Positions 26,279 to 37,019 of a stretch of 64,000 nucleotides of DNA are shown here, in pieces. The stretch spans positions 1,264,045 to 1,328,044 of the forward strand of contig NZ_KI421509.1 of assembly GCF_000473225.1 (NCBI RefSeq). The letters run 5' to 3'. The translations under genes and the position numbers were made by a program. Position 1 is the stretch's first letter. Each line of letters starts with the position of its first letter. The stretch is from Sedimentitalea nanhaiensis DSM 24252. GTDB lineage: Bacteria; Pseudomonadota; Alphaproteobacteria; Rhodobacterales; Rhodobacteraceae. The notes under the pieces were generated by a model, which made no database searches, was not told where the DNA came from, and was given only the letters and a program-made list of their open reading frames with translations.

Positions 26279-27568
26279 ATGCGCCCCATCCTGATCGCCC
26301 TTGGCCTGGCCGCCAGCCTCACCGCCGCCATGGCTCAGGCCGAGAACCGCATCGATCGCATCCGCCCCGACGCTCCGGCCCTGGCCCCCTATGGCGATCT
26401 TCCCATCGGCGTGCAGACCCTGACTTTTGTGAACCCGGACCAGATCGACATCGTCAACACCACGGCCGATGCCGAACCGCTGTATGACCGCCCCCTCACG
26501 GTCGAGGTCTGGTATCCCGCCGCCACCGGTACCCAGCCCGGCGGAACCTATACCGCCGTGCTGCGCGATGGCAAAACCGAGGTCGCACTGCAAGGTCGGG
26601 CGGCGCGCGATGCCGCCCCGGCCAGCGGCACGGCCTATCCGCTGGTGGTGATCAGCCACGGCTATCCCGGCAACCGCTTTCTGATGAGTCATCTGGGCGA
26701 GAACCTCGCCTCCAAGGGCTATGTCGCCGTGTCCATCGACCATGCCGACAGCACCTATTCCGATCAGGCGGCCTTTGGCTCGACGCTGCTGAACCGCCCC
26801 ATCGACCAGAAATTCGCGATCGACCAGATGGCCGCGCTGGACGGTCCGCTGGGCGACATCGTCGACGCGGACAACACTGCCGTCATCGGTTATTCCATGG
26901 GCGGCTACGGGGCGCTGATATTTGCCGGGGCCGGCGTCACCCAGGCGGCCACCGAATATGAATGGGGTACGCCGAACGGGCTGCTGGCCCGCCACCTGGC
27001 CGGGTCCGAGACCCACGCGGCGCTGGTGGACGACCGCGTCAAGGCGGTGATCGCAATCGGTCCCTGGGGCATGAACGCCGGATTCTGGGATGCCTCGGGC
27101 CTGTCCGGCATCCAGAAACCGCTGTTGCTGATGGCCGGCGGTGCCGACGATGTGTCGGTCTATCCGGCGATCCGCCAGATCTTTGAAGGCGCGTCCAACA
27201 CCACACGCCACCTGCTGACGTTTGAATCCGCCAATCACAATGCCGCCGCTCCGATGCCCGCCCCCGAAGAAAGCTGGGCCATGGTCGAAACGCTGGATTT
27301 CGCACCGTTCGACCATTATGCCGACGCGGTCTGGGACACCAACCGCATGAACAACATCGCCCAGCATTTCGCCACCGCCTTTCTCGACCTGCACCTCAAG
27401 GGTCAGCAGGACCGCGCCGACTATCTCGACCTTATCCCGCGTGCCGCGGACGGCGTTCTGGCAACCGATGACGCGGGCAATCCGGCCGAGGATCATACCT
27501 ATTGGCGCGGCTTTGCCCCGCGCACCGCACAGGGGCTGACCTTCGAAACGCTGCCAACGGGCGAATGA
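26279..27568 (+). CDS. Exported alpha/beta hydrolase (dienelactone hydrolase / PAF-acetylhydrolase-like)
   Basis: A 429-residue protein with a signal peptide (residues 1-20, ending AMAQA) followed by an alpha/beta-hydrolase fold. The oxyanion region VVISHGYPGNRF and the nucleophile elbow GYSMGGYGAL (Ser) are clear; a catalytic Asp (GGADDVSVYP) and His (ESANHNAA) follow at the expected places. Likely periplasmic esterase or lipase; the substrate is not evident. The start has AAGGA 8 bases upstream. A second hydrolase gene follows after 7 bases, suggesting an operon. Confidence 0.9.
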   Translation: MRPILIALGLAASLTAAMAQAENRIDRIRPDAPALAPYGDLPIGVQTLTFVNPDQIDIVNTTADAEPLYDRPLTVEVWYPAATGTQPGGTYTAVLRDGKTEVALQGRAARDAAPASGTAYPLVVISHGYPGNRFLMSHLGENLASKGYVAVSIDHADSTYSDQAAFGSTLLNRPIDQKFAIDQMAALDGPLGDIVDADNTAVIGYSMGGYGALIFAGAGVTQAATEYEWGTPNGLLARHLAGSETHAALVDDRVKAVIAIGPWGMNAGFWDASGLSGIQKPLLLMAGGADDVSVYPAIRQIFEGASNTTRHLLTFESANHNAAAPMPAPEESWAMVETLDFAPFDHYADAVWDTNRMNNIAQHFATAFLDLHLKGQQDRADYLDLIPRAADGVLATDDAGNPAEDHTYWRGFAPRTAQGLTFETLPTGE

Positions 27569-27575
27569 CGCACCG

Positions 27576-28454
27576 ATGCAGAGCCAAACCCTGACCCTGA
27601 ACGGCGCCCCGTTCTTTATCCGCCGTTGGGGCAATCCCGACCTGCCGCCGTTGTTGATGCTACATGGCTTTCCCGAATATGGCGGGGCCTGGGGCGATCT
27701 CGCGCCGCACCTTGCCGACCGGTTCCACTGCATTGCCCCGGATCAACGCGGCTATGGTCAAAGCTGGGCACCCGACGGGGTGGAAAACTATACCACGTCC
27801 AAACTGGTCGGGGACATGGTGGCGCTGATCGACCAGATCGGCGCACCGCTCATGGTAATGGGCCATGACTGGGGCGCGGCGGTGGCGTACGGGCTGGCGA
27901 TGTTCAAACCCGATCTGGTCAGCCGCCTGATCATCGCCAACGGGGTGCATCCGGTGCCGTTTCAACGCGCCATGGCTGCTGGCGGGGCGCAATCGGAGGC
28001 CAGCCAGTACATCAATTACCTGCGCCGCGACGACAGCCATGACGCGCTGGCCGCCAATGATTTCGACCGGATGAAAACGCTGTTCATGGCCAAGATGGAC
28101 AGCGGCTGGCTGACCGAGGCCAAGAAACAGGATTACCTGACCGAATGGGCACGTCCCGGCCGCCTGAAAACCATGATCCACTGGTATCGCGCATCGCCCC
28201 TGCGCATCGCCGCACCGGGCCAGCCGCTGACCGACCTGCCCGCGCTGCCGGTGGACCGCCTGACGGTGCGCTGTCCGCATCTGCTGATCTGGGGCGATCA
28301 GGACACCGCCCTGCTGCCCGAGGCAACCCAAGGGCTTGAGGATTTTGTCCCCGACCTGACTCGCATCGACCTGCCGGGGCTGAACCACTGGCTGATCCAC
28401 CAGGATCCACAGGCCGTGGCACAGGCGATCCGGGATTGGCTGGAGCGGTCCTAA
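27576..28454 (+). CDS. Alpha/beta hydrolase (epoxide hydrolase-like)
   Basis: A 292-residue cytoplasmic alpha/beta hydrolase. It shows the HGFPEYGGAW oxyanion motif and the nucleophile elbow GHDWGAAVAY, where Asp takes the nucleophile position as in epoxide hydrolases and dehalogenases. The acid residue in WGDQDTALLPE and the catalytic His in LPGLNHWLIHQD complete the triad. It follows the exported hydrolase by 7 bases. Its TAA stop overlaps the TAG of the convergent NYN gene (28451-28454). Confidence 0.92.
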   Translation: MQSQTLTLNGAPFFIRRWGNPDLPPLLMLHGFPEYGGAWGDLAPHLADRFHCIAPDQRGYGQSWAPDGVENYTTSKLVGDMVALIDQIGAPLMVMGHDWGAAVAYGLAMFKPDLVSRLIIANGVHPVPFQRAMAAGGAQSEASQYINYLRRDDSHDALAANDFDRMKTLFMAKMDSGWLTEAKKQDYLTEWARPGRLKTMIHWYRASPLRIAAPGQPLTDLPALPVDRLTVRCPHLLIWGDQDTALLPEATQGLEDFVPDLTRIDLPGLNHWLIHQDPQAVAQAIRDWLERS

Positions 28455-29185
28455 GCCGTCTGGCGCAGCCGAACCCGTTTCGTCTTGCCTGAACTGTCAC
28501 ACTGGAAAAGGTTACCGTGTTTCGTCAGGAACCCGTTCCATGTCTTTTCGGGATAGCTCGTGATCTGCATGTCCATGTGACGACGCACCATCCCGTTGAG
28601 CGTAGCTATCTCGGTCCAGGATCTGCCGCGCTCCCGACGCAGGATTTCCGCAACCGCCATGTGAAGTGGCAAGCCGACCAGAACGGAGGACAGTTCTGTT
28701 TGACGCAACGGCAATGGTATGACTGCGGGCTTGGGTTCCATCTCATCCTGCTGCTTCTCAAGCGGCACAAACCATCCGCAGGCCCGCTGAAACGACTCCG
28801 GGGTCTGCACCCCGCCCATTCCCGTCACCCGGTAACCGCGTTCGCGCAGATACCGTGCCAGATGGGTAAAATCCCCATCCGAACTGACGATCACGAATCG
28901 CTGCGCCAGCCCCCGCGCCGCCAGATCCACCGCGTCTATCGCCAGCTTCATATCCGCCGAATTCTTGCCGCAATGGGTGTGGATCAGATCCACGCCCGGC
29001 TCGGCATCCCACCCCGACAACAGCGCCGCATTGCCGTATACCCGCCGGATGCGCAGCGCGCCCTGCTGCCTGGCCCGTTTCAGGATAATCTCGGCGTGAC
29101 TGACGGCAATGTTCTCGCCATCGATCAGGACCGCGACGGTGTGATCATCGGCAAATAACTCCGAAACGGGTGCGGCAAGGGTCAT
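28451..29185 (-). CDS. NYN-domain (PIN-like) protein with a LOTUS/OST-HTH-like C terminus
   Basis: A 244-residue protein. Residues 15-150 form an NYN (LabA/DUF88) PIN-like ribonuclease domain: acidic residues in AVLIDGENI, NSADMKLAIDAVDLA and IVSSDGDFTHLARYLRERG are the metal-site pattern. The last 80 residues (AEILRRERGRSWTEIATLNG... then GNLFQC...KRVRLR) fit the outline of an OST-HTH/LOTUS RNA-binding domain; this is by-eye inference. The ATG at 29185 is chosen because the NYN homology follows directly. Probable RNA-targeting role, target unknown. It is divergent from parE. Confidence 0.85.
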   Translation of the reverse strand: MTLAAPVSELFADDHTVAVLIDGENIAVSHAEIILKRARQQGALRIRRVYGNAALLSGWDAEPGVDLIHTHCGKNSADMKLAIDAVDLAARGLAQRFVIVSSDGDFTHLARYLRERGYRVTGMGGVQTPESFQRACGWFVPLEKQQDEMEPKPAVIPLPLRQTELSSVLVGLPLHMAVAEILRRERGRSWTEIATLNGMVRRHMDMQITSYPEKTWNGFLTKHGNLFQCDSSGKTKRVRLRQTA

Positions 29186-29497
29186 GGAGCAGCCTTTAGC
29201 AAGGATTTTCACCAGACTAGGCACCCGATCGCGGCAGGAAAATGGCACCGGACTGGCGATTCCCTGACGCCCTGGCGATGCCCCAGTCGGTCGGATGGCA
29301 TCCGCCCGCGCCGCGTCGCCGATCCACCGCACATTCCTGTTCAGCACCATATGCCCCTCGATCGAATGCGGCCGCGGGCTGTGCGCCATCCCGATGGGGC
29401 CCGCATGGCCACCCGTCTGCCCATTCGCAACAGCTTCGCCCTTCCCCATTCCCCGCCACACTGCCATAATGGGACAAAACAACAACAGAGCAGCGGT
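29186..29497. other. Divergent intergenic region between the NYN gene and parE
   Basis: These 312 bases hold the promoters of two divergent genes. The open frames here are extensions or shadows without a ribosome-binding site; no RNA gene or repeat was seen. Confidence 0.5.
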
Positions 29498-31453
29498 ATG
29501 AACGATCTTCTGACCCAAGCGGCCATCACGGACTATGACGCCTCCTCGATCGAAGTGCTCGAAGGGCTGGAACCGGTGCGCAAACGCCCGGGCATGTATA
29601 TCGGCGGCACCGACGAACGCGCCCTGCACCATCTGGTGGCCGAGGTGCTGGACAACTCGATGGACGAGGCCGTCGCCGGGCACGCCAACCGGATCGAGGT
29701 CGAACTGCACGAAGATTTCGCAGTCACCATCCGCGACAACGGCCGTGGCATCCCGGTCGATCCGCACCCGAAATTCCCCGACAAATCCGCACTCGAAGTC
29801 ATCCTTTGCACCCTGCACGCGGGCGGCAAGTTTTCCGGCAAGGCCTATGAAACCTCCGGCGGTCTGCACGGGGTCGGGGCCTCGGTGGTCAATGCCCTCA
29901 GCGATTCCATGGTGGTGCAGGTCGCCCGCAACAGGGAACTCTACGAACAACGGTTTTCCCGTGGCATCCCACAGGGTCCGGTCAAAATGATCGGGGCCGC
30001 CCCCAACCGGCGCGGCACCACCGTCACCTTCCATGCCGATGCCGAGATCTTCGGCCATCACAAATTCAAACCCGCCCGCCTGTTCAATTCGATCCGCTCC
30101 AAGGCCTACCTGTTTTCCGGAGTCGAAATCCGCTGGAAATCCGCCATTGACGACGGCGAAACCCCGACCGAGGCCACGTTCCACTTTCCCGGCGGATTGT
30201 CGGACTATCTGACCGAAACCCTGGGCAGCGCCAGTACCTATGCCGACCGCCCCTTTGCCGGCACCGTCGATTTCCGCGAAAAATTCAACACCCCGGGCAA
30301 GGTCGAATGGGCGATCAACTGGACCCCCTCGCGCGACGGCTTCATCCAGTCCTACTGTAACACCGTCCCCACCCCCGAGGGCGGCACCCACGAGGCCGGG
30401 TTCTGGGCCGCCATCCTCAAGGGCGTCAAGGCCTATGGCGAACTGATCAGCAACCGCAAGGCCAGCCAGATCACCCGCGACGACCTGACGACGGGGGGCT
30501 GCGCGCTGGTTTCCTGCTTTATCCGCGAACCGGAATTCGTCGGCCAGACCAAGGACCGCCTGGCCACGGTCGAGGCGCAACGGCTGGTGGAAAACGCCGT
30601 GCGCGACCATTTCGACAACTGGCTGGCGGCCGATACCAAATCCGCCGGCGCGATCCTCGATTTCCTCGTGCTGCGCTCCGAAGAACGCCTGCGCCGCCGT
30701 CAGGAAAAGGAAACCGCGCGCAAATCCGCCACCAAGAAACTGCGCCTGCCCGGCAAGCTGACCGACTGCTCAAGCAACACCCGCGAAGGCACCGAACTGT
30801 TCATCGTCGAAGGCGACAGCGCCGGCGGGTCCGCCAAGATGGCCCGCAACCGCAAGACCCAGGCCCTGCTGCCTCTGCGCGGCAAGATCCTGAACGTGCT
30901 GGGCGCGGCCAGTTCCAAACTGGGCAGCAACGCCGAGATTTCCGACCTGACCCAGGCCCTTGGCGTCGGGCTGGGGTCCAAGTTCAACGTCGACGACCTG
31001 CGCTATGACAAGATCATCATCATGACCGACGCCGATGTCGACGGGGCCCATATCGCCGCCCTGCTGATGACGTTTTTCTTTACCCAGATGCGCCCGATGA
31101 TCGACACCGGCCATCTGTACCTGGCCTGCCCGCCGCTGTTCCGCCTTACCCAGGGGGCCAAACGGGTCTATTGCACCGACGAGGTGGAAAAAGACGCGCT
31201 GCTGGAAAAGGGTCTGGGCGGCAAGGGCAAGATCGACGTCTCGCGTTTCAAGGGTCTGGGGGAAATGGACGCCAAGGATCTGAAAGAAACCACCATGGAC
31301 CCCGCGTCGCGCAAGCTGATCCGCGTCACCATAGACGAAGACGAGCCCGGCGAGACCGGCGACCTGGTGGAACGGCTGATGGGGAAAAAGCCGGAAATGC
31401 GATTCCAGTATATTCAGGAGAATGCGCGGTTTGTCGAAGAGCTGGATGTTTGA
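29498..31453 (+). CDS. parE: DNA topoisomerase IV subunit B
   Basis: The ATPase subunit of topoisomerase IV, which unlinks daughter chromosomes. 651 residues, normal for ParE. It has the GHKL ATPase motifs EVLDNSMDEA, IRDNGRGIPVD and GGLHGVGASVVNALS, the transducer domain, and the TOPRIM motif LFIVEGDSAGGSAK with the DADVDGAHI metal site. The C-terminal RFKGLGEMDAKDLKETTMDP block is typical. Lack of a GyrB-type insertion and the shorter length favour ParE over GyrB. Start at ATG 29498; an in-frame ATG ten codons earlier is possible. Confidence 0.95.
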   Translation: MNDLLTQAAITDYDASSIEVLEGLEPVRKRPGMYIGGTDERALHHLVAEVLDNSMDEAVAGHANRIEVELHEDFAVTIRDNGRGIPVDPHPKFPDKSALEVILCTLHAGGKFSGKAYETSGGLHGVGASVVNALSDSMVVQVARNRELYEQRFSRGIPQGPVKMIGAAPNRRGTTVTFHADAEIFGHHKFKPARLFNSIRSKAYLFSGVEIRWKSAIDDGETPTEATFHFPGGLSDYLTETLGSASTYADRPFAGTVDFREKFNTPGKVEWAINWTPSRDGFIQSYCNTVPTPEGGTHEAGFWAAILKGVKAYGELISNRKASQITRDDLTTGGCALVSCFIREPEFVGQTKDRLATVEAQRLVENAVRDHFDNWLAADTKSAGAILDFLVLRSEERLRRRQEKETARKSATKKLRLPGKLTDCSSNTREGTELFIVEGDSAGGSAKMARNRKTQALLPLRGKILNVLGAASSKLGSNAEISDLTQALGVGLGSKFNVDDLRYDKIIIMTDADVDGAHIAALLMTFFFTQMRPMIDTGHLYLACPPLFRLTQGAKRVYCTDEVEKDALLEKGLGGKGKIDVSRFKGLGEMDAKDLKETTMDPASRKLIRVTIDEDEPGETGDLVERLMGKKPEMRFQYIQENARFVEELDV

Positions 31454-31510
31454 GCTGACGGCATTTCCATTCCAGGCTAACACTATCTGTTTCCTGGTAC
31501 GAGTTCGTCG

Positions 31511-32850
31511 ATGTTTCTGTTTAACATTCTCACTTTCGTCTCATTCATGCTTGCTTTGGCATCGGACGAACAACAACCTCTGCGTTCCCCCATGCCTGCG
31601 ATCCCGTTGCGGGCTCCGTGTGGGTCACCGATCTTGTGCCTCGGCTCGATACCGAGGGTGTTTGGCGCAAGATCGGCACAAGCATGGAGCATACCCAGAA
31701 TTTCACTGAGTGTCTGCAAGGCGAGCAACTGGCGTGCACGATCGTCGGCGGCGAACTGATGTCCGGGCGTGACCTGCCGCGTGATCTGGACTTGTCGATG
31801 GGCCTGTTAGGCCCGGCTTGTGATGCCGGTGTCGGCTCGGCTTGCCTCGGCGTCGCTGCGTACCTGTCCGAACACCTTCCTGATTCTCTCGACCCCTATC
31901 TGGTTGCGGATCTCTACGCGCGGGCATGCGCTGGGGCATGGACGCAGCCTGCCTGTTTCACGCAAGCGTTTATGCCGATGGCAAACTCATTCCGCCGGAC
32001 TATGAAACAGCCGAGGCAATACTAAGCGGCGACTGCGCCAGGGGCAGCGCCGCAAGCTGCTATGGCTATGCAATGCTGTATTATGAAGGTGAAATGTTTC
32101 CCAAAGACCTCCCCCTCGCCGTCGAGATATTGGAACGCGCCTTTGCACTGGACTCTGCGGACGGGTGTTGGCGTTTGGGACTTTCCCTGGATCTGGGCAA
32201 GACCGGCGACCGGACCCGCAGCGCGCCGGCACGCTGCTCGATAAATCCTGCTAACTTGGCCTTGGGAATGGATGTTATCAGGCCGCTTTGATACGCACCC
32301 GGATTCCCGATCCGCAGCTTTCCGACTACGACATGTCGCTTGGACGCCTGACCCGAGGCTGTAGCCTCGGCAATGCCGACAGTTGCACGAAGGCTGGCTA
32401 TTTGCATGGCGAGGGTCTCGTTTCCAAAGCAGATCCCGTTTCTTCCTTCGAATTCGAAAAACTTGGATGCGATCTCGACGAACCGGTCGCATGCCACAAC
32501 CTTGGCTTGAAGTACGAGTTCGGGCGTGGTGTCAAAACGAATGGGCCGCTGGCGGAGCAGGCTTACAGACGCGCCTGCCAGTTGGGAAACTCGGGCGGTT
32601 GCAACGGCTTGGGCGATATCTATGCGAAAGGGATGGCTCGCCCTCGGGATGATCGCCGCGCCGTCGAACTTTTGAACAATCCTGCGAGATGGGGAACGCA
32701 ACCAGTTGCGCGAATGTCGCCCTGTTCGGCGAAAGACTGCGCGGCGGATATCGCAGCAAATCTGAAATTCTCGCGTATTACAAACGCGGTTGTGAGGGTG
32801 GGTTTGAAGAAGCCCGCGCGAGAGCCCGGAAAATCGAATCCAAGCGTTGA
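31511..32850 (+). pseudogene. Broken Sel1-repeat exported protein (several frameshifts and a nonsense codon)
   Basis: Pieces of one Cys-containing Sel1-like repeat protein are spread over different reading frames. A signal peptide (MFLFNILTFVSFMLALA, from 31511) is out of frame with the first repeats (HACDPVAGSVWVTDL...). The frame shifts again near 31930 (LYARACA to GMDAACLFHASVYADG) and near 32210 (LSLDLGKTGDR to QRAGTLLDKSC). An in-frame TAA sits at 32252-32254 between DKSC and LGLGNGCYQAAL. A last shift near 32665 leads to EQSCEMGNATSCANVA and on to the TGA at 32850. When joined, the pieces give regular repeats of about 36 residues. Intact homologues would be periplasmic scaffold-type proteins. 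Confidence 0.85.
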
Positions 32851-33022
32851 AAACGCGCCGGGTGTGTCGGTTTGAAAAGGCACGTTTCTGTCCACAGGCG
32901 AATGACAGCCTCGCAACCAGGAAACCGGCGAACCAAGACCAAACCGCTGCGGACCCCGTCCCGAGCGGCCCGCCACGGCGTTCTGCATTAACCTTTCGGC
33001 AACCCCGGTTGACGCCGCCCGG

Positions 33023-34687
33023 TTACAGGATACCGGGCAGGTTCAGCCCCTGTTCGCGGGCGCAGTCCCTGGCGATCTCATACCCCGCATCGGCGTGGCG
33101 CATGACCCCCGTCGCCGGGTCGTTCCACAGCACGCGGGCAATGCGCCGGTCCGCGTCCTCGGTCCCGTCACAACAGATCACCATGCCCGAATGCTGGCTG
33201 AACCCCATGCCGACTCCGCCGCCGTGATGCAGCGACACCCAGGTCGCGCCGGACGCGGTATTGAGCAGCGCATTCAGCAGCGGCCAGTCGCTCACCGCGT
33301 CGCTGCCATCCTTCATCGCCTCGGTCTCGCGGTTCGGCGACGCCACCGATCCCGAATCCAGATGATCGCGCCCGATCACGATGGGGGCCGACAATTCGCC
33401 CGTGCGCACCATCTCGTTGAACGCCAGCCCAAGTTTGTCCCGCACGCCCAGCCCGACCCAGCAGATCCGCGCCGGCAGACCCTGAAACGCGATCCGGTCG
33501 CGCGCCATGTCCAGCCAGTTGTGCAGATGCGGATCGTCGATCAACTCTTTCACCTTGGCGTCGGTCTTATAGATATCCTCGGGGTCTCCCGACAGCGCGG
33601 CCCAGCGAAACGGTCCAACGCCGCGACAGAACAACGGCCGGATATAGGCGGGGACAAAACCGGGAAAGGCAAAGGCGTTCTCCAGCCCCTCTTCCAGAGC
33701 CACCTGTCTGATATTGTTGCCATAATCCAGCGTCGGCACGCCAGCATTCCAGAAATCGACCATTGCGGCGACATGTGTTTTCATGCTGGCGCGGGCCGCT
33801 TTTTCCACTGCTTTGGGGTCACTTTCGCGTTTCTCGCGCCATTGGGCCATGGTCCAGCCCTGCGGCAGATATCCGTTGATCGGGTCGTGGGCACTGGTCT
33901 GGTCGGTGACAATATCGGGGCGCACACCGCGCTTTACCAGTTCGGGAAACACATCCGCGGCATTGCCCAGCAAGCCAACCGACTTTGCCTCGCCCGCTTT
34001 GGTCCAGCGCTCGATCATCTCCAGCGCCTCATCCAGAGTTTCAGCCTTTTCATCGACGTATTTCGTGCGCAACCGGAAATCGATGCTGTCCGGGTTACAC
34101 TCGACCGCCAAACAGCACGCCCCGGCCATCACCGCAGCCAGCGGCTGGGCTCCGCCCATGCCGCCCAGACCGCCTGTCAGGATCCACTTGCCGGTCAGAT
34201 CGCCGCCGTAATGCTGCCGACCGGCTTCGACAAAGGTTTCATATGTGCCCTGCACAATCCCTTGCGATCCAATGTAAATCCACGATCCGGCGGTCATCTG
34301 GCCGTACATCGCCAGACCCTTCTTATCCAGTTCGTTAAAGTGATCCCAGGTCGCCCAATGCGGCACCAGGTTGCTGTTGGCGATCAGCACACGCGGCGCA
34401 TCCTTGTGGGTCTGAAACACACCAACCGGCTTGCCGGACTGCACCAACAGGGTCTGATCCTCGTTCAGGTCCTTGAGGCTGGCGACGATGGTATCGAAGT
34501 CCTGCCAGGTGCGCGCCGCGCGCCCGATGCCGCCATACACCACCAACTCGTGCGGATTTTCTGCCACGTCCGGATGCAGATTGTTCATCAGCATCCGCAT
34601 CGGCGCCTCGGTCAGCCAGCTCTTGGCGGTGATTTCGCTGCCGGTGGCGGGAAAGACGTCGCGGGTGTTCTTGCGCGGATCGCTCAT
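33023..34687 (-). CDS. hutU: Urocanate hydratase
   Basis: Converts urocanate to imidazolonepropionate using tightly bound NAD+, the second step of histidine breakdown. The 554-residue length is typical. Motifs include [24 protein letters not shown] for NAD binding, [17 protein letters not shown] and the C-terminal [19 protein letters not shown]. It is the last gene of hutIHGU, its ATG overlapping the hutG stop (ATGA). Confidence 0.97.
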   Translation of the reverse strand: MSDPRKNTRDVFPATGSEITAKSWLTEAPMRMLMNNLHPDVAENPHELVVYGGIGRAARTWQDFDTIVASLKDLNEDQTLLVQSGKPVGVFQTHKDAPRVLIANSNLVPHWATWDHFNELDKKGLAMYGQMTAGSWIYIGSQGIVQGTYETFVEAGRQHYGGDLTGKWILTGGLGGMGGAQPLAAVMAGACCLAVECNPDSIDFRLRTKYVDEKAETLDEALEMIERWTKAGEAKSVGLLGNAADVFPELVKRGVRPDIVTDQTSAHDPINGYLPQGWTMAQWREKRESDPKAVEKAARASMKTHVAAMVDFWNAGVPTLDYGNNIRQVALEEGLENAFAFPGFVPAYIRPLFCRGVGPFRWAALSGDPEDIYKTDAKVKELIDDPHLHNWLDMARDRIAFQGLPARICWVGLGVRDKLGLAFNEMVRTGELSAPIVIGRDHLDSGSVASPNRETEAMKDGSDAVSDWPLLNALLNTASGATWVSLHHGGGVGMGFSQHSGMVICCDGTEDADRRIARVLWNDPATGVMRHADAGYEIARDCAREQGLNLPGIL

Positions 34688-35484
34688 GATTTTCCTCCAA
34701 GTGTCAGGGCCAGTTCAGCCAAGGTGTTCAAGATATTGCCTAAATGCGGACGCAGGCGTGCGGCCTTGATGGCGTCATAGCTCCAGGGCGCTGCCTCGTC
34801 CGTCAGATAGGTGGATTGGGCCAGTTCCATCTGAATCGCGTGGACGCCCGTTTCGGGTCGCCCATACCGGCGCGTGGTCCAGCCGCCCTTGAACCGACCG
34901 TTGGTTGTGCTGCTGTACCCCTCGGCGTCGGAACAGATCTGCTGAACCGCGCGCTCGATCTGCGGGTCACAGGTCGCGCCCAGATTGGTGCCGATGTTGA
35001 AATCGGGCAACGTACCGTCGAACAGGAACGGAATCCGTGATCGGATCGAGTGGCAATCATACAGGATCGCCACCCCGTGCAGATCGCGCACGCGCTTCAA
35101 TTCAGCCAGCAAGGCCGAATGATACGGCGCATGGAAGGCACTTCTGCGCGCCTCGGTTGCGGCGGTGTCAGGCGCGGTGGTCCAGATGTCCTGACCGTCG
35201 AAATCGGTGAGCGGTACCAACCCGGTTGTGTTCTGCCCCGGATACAACGACACGCCCGACGGATCACGATTGGCGTCCACAACGTAGCGGTGAAAGGTCG
35301 CGCGCACCGTTGTCGCCCCGGGCAACAGCCCGTCGTACAGGCGGTGGATATGCCAGTCCGTATCATCCAACCCCTGACCGCGACCGTTCAGATCGGCGGC
35401 AATTTCGGCGGGCACATGAGTTCCGGTATGGGGCATACCCAGAACGATGGGGCTGTCGCCCTGACACACCTCGACCGGGGTCAT
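34684..35484 (-). CDS. hutG: N-formylglutamate deformylase
   Basis: Hydrolyses N-formylglutamate to glutamate and formate, the final step in the hutF-type histidine pathway. The 266-residue protein belongs to the FGase family, with MPHTGTHVP, the metal-site [11 protein letters not shown] and [26 protein letters not shown]. The ATG at 35484 overlaps the hutH stop (ATGA); the longer open frame upstream is a shadow of hutH. Presence of this enzyme and HutF shows that the pathway passes through formylglutamate rather than formamide. Confidence 0.95.
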   Translation of the reverse strand: MTPVEVCQGDSPIVLGMPHTGTHVPAEIAADLNGRGQGLDDTDWHIHRLYDGLLPGATTVRATFHRYVVDANRDPSGVSLYPGQNTTGLVPLTDFDGQDIWTTAPDTAATEARRSAFHAPYHSALLAELKRVRDLHGVAILYDCHSIRSRIPFLFDGTLPDFNIGTNLGATCDPQIERAVQQICSDAEGYSSTTNGRFKGGWTTRRYGRPETGVHAIQMELAQSTYLTDEAAPWSYDAIKAARLRPHLGNILNTLAELALTLGGKS

Positions 35485-37019
35485 GCGCCCAACTCCGGCA
35501 TCGGCACACCTGTGATCTGGGCAATCTCGCCGCTGGCCACCAGAACCGCCGCGCGCTCCAGATCGGGCGCCAGGTAGCGATCCTCGCCCAGCGTTGCCAC
35601 CTCCTGGCGCAGGCGCACGACGACACGCTGCAACCGCTCGCTGGTGGTCAGCGGCGCGCGGAAATCGATGCCCTGTGCGGCGCACAGCAGTTCGACTCCC
35701 AGAATGCGGTTGAGGTTCTCGATCATCTGACCCAGACGGCGCGCACCGTGGGCAGCCATGCTGACGTGATCCTCCTGGTTTGCCGAGGTCGGCGTGCTGT
35801 CGGTCACGCAGGGATTGGCCAAATGCTTGTTTTCGCTCATCAACGCGGCGGTGGTGACTTCGGCGATCATATAGCCGCTGTTCAGCCCCGGATCGGGCGT
35901 CAGAAACGGCGGCAGGTTGAAACTGAGTACCGGATCGACAATCAGCGCCACCCGGCGCTGCGCTATGGCGCCAATCTCGGCGACGGCCAGCGCAATCATG
36001 TCGGCGGCAAAGCCGACCGGTTCGGCATGGAAATTGCCGCCCGATACGATCATGTCGGCCCCGATCAGGACCAGCGGGTTGTCCGTGGCCGCGTTGGCTT
36101 CGATTTCAAGGGTTCGCGCCGCCATGCGCAGAACATCCATTGCCGCCCCGGTCACCTGGGGCTGACACCGAATGCAATACGGGTCCTGAACCCGGGCGTC
36201 GTCCACCACATGGCTATTGCGGATGTCCGACCCGTCCAGCAGCGCACGCATGGTCTGGCCCGCGTCGATCTGGCCGCGATGGCCACGCAATTCATGGATT
36301 TCCGGCTGCAATGGGGCGGTCGAGCCCATGATCGCATCGGTCGACAGGGCCGAAATCACCAGCGCCGCATGGGTCGCCCGCCAGGCATCCAACAGCCCGG
36401 CCAGCGCAAAGGCGGTGGAAAACTGGGTGCCGTTGATCAGCGCCAGACCCTCTTTCGGGCCCAATTCAATCGGGGTCAGACCGGCGGCGGCCAGTGCTTT
36501 GTCCCCGGCCATGATCTGCCCGTCGAACTCTGCCTCGCCCTGGCCCATCATCACGGCGGTCATATGCGCCAGCGGTGCCAGATCGCCCGAGGCGCCGACC
36601 GAACCCTGCGCCGGAATGACCGGAGTGACCCCTTTTTGCAGCATCGCCTGCAGCAGGTCGACCACTTCAAGCCGCACGCCCGACGCGCCGCGCCCCAGAC
36701 TCAGCAGCTTCAGTGCCATCACCAGCCGTGCGTGGCGCCGCGAAATCGCCGGCCCAACCCCACAGCAGTGCGACAGGATCAGGTTGCGTTGCAGGGTGGC
36801 CGTGTCCTCGGAGGCGATCTTGACGCTGGCCAGCTTGCCGAACCCGGTGTTCACCCCATAAACCGCGTCGGTGCCCGCGACCGCCTTGGCGATGCGCGAT
36901 TGTGCCAGCTCAATGGCAGGGCGGCACGCCGGGTCCAGATGAACGACAGCATCGGACCAATAGATCCGCGCCAGATCATCCAGACTGACCGCGCCCGGCA
37001 TCAGTGTCAAATTGGTCAC
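35481..37019 (-). CDS. hutH: Histidine ammonia-lyase
   Basis: Removes ammonia from histidine to give urocanate, the first step of the pathway. The 512-residue enzyme carries the MIO-forming Ala143-Ser144-Gly145 in [14 protein letters not shown] and the [10 protein letters not shown] active-site loop near residue 54. The start is GTG 37019, overlapping the hutI TGA (GTGA); the rest of the upstream frame is a shadow of hutI. It is coupled to hutI before and hutG after. Confidence 0.97.
   Translation of the reverse strand: MTNLTLMPGAVSLDDLARIYWSDAVVHLDPACRPAIELAQSRIAKAVAGTDAVYGVNTGFGKLASVKIASEDTATLQRNLILSHCCGVGPAISRRHARLVMALKLLSLGRGASGVRLEVVDLLQAMLQKGVTPVIPAQGSVGASGDLAPLAHMTAVMMGQGEAEFDGQIMAGDKALAAAGLTPIELGPKEGLALINGTQFSTAFALAGLLDAWRATHAALVISALSTDAIMGSTAPLQPEIHELRGHRGQIDAGQTMRALLDGSDIRNSHVVDDARVQDPYCIRCQPQVTGAAMDVLRMAARTLEIEANAATDNPLVLIGADMIVSGGNFHAEPVGFAADMIALAVAEIGAIAQRRVALIVDPVLSFNLPPFLTPDPGLNSGYMIAEVTTAALMSENKHLANPCVTDSTPTSANQEDHVSMAAHGARRLGQMIENLNRILGVELLCAAQGIDFRAPLTTSERLQRVVVRLRQEVATLGEDRYLAPDLERAAVLVASGEIAQITGVPMPELGA

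Noticed and set aside
28451-30610. A 719-codon version of the NYN gene extending into parE
   Set aside because: The N-terminal 475 codons are antisense to parE; the NYN homology and ATG at 29185 define the real start.
33095-34780. A 561-codon plus-strand frame opposite hutU
   Set aside because: Antisense shadow of urocanate hydratase; composition is typical of GC-rich frame shadows.
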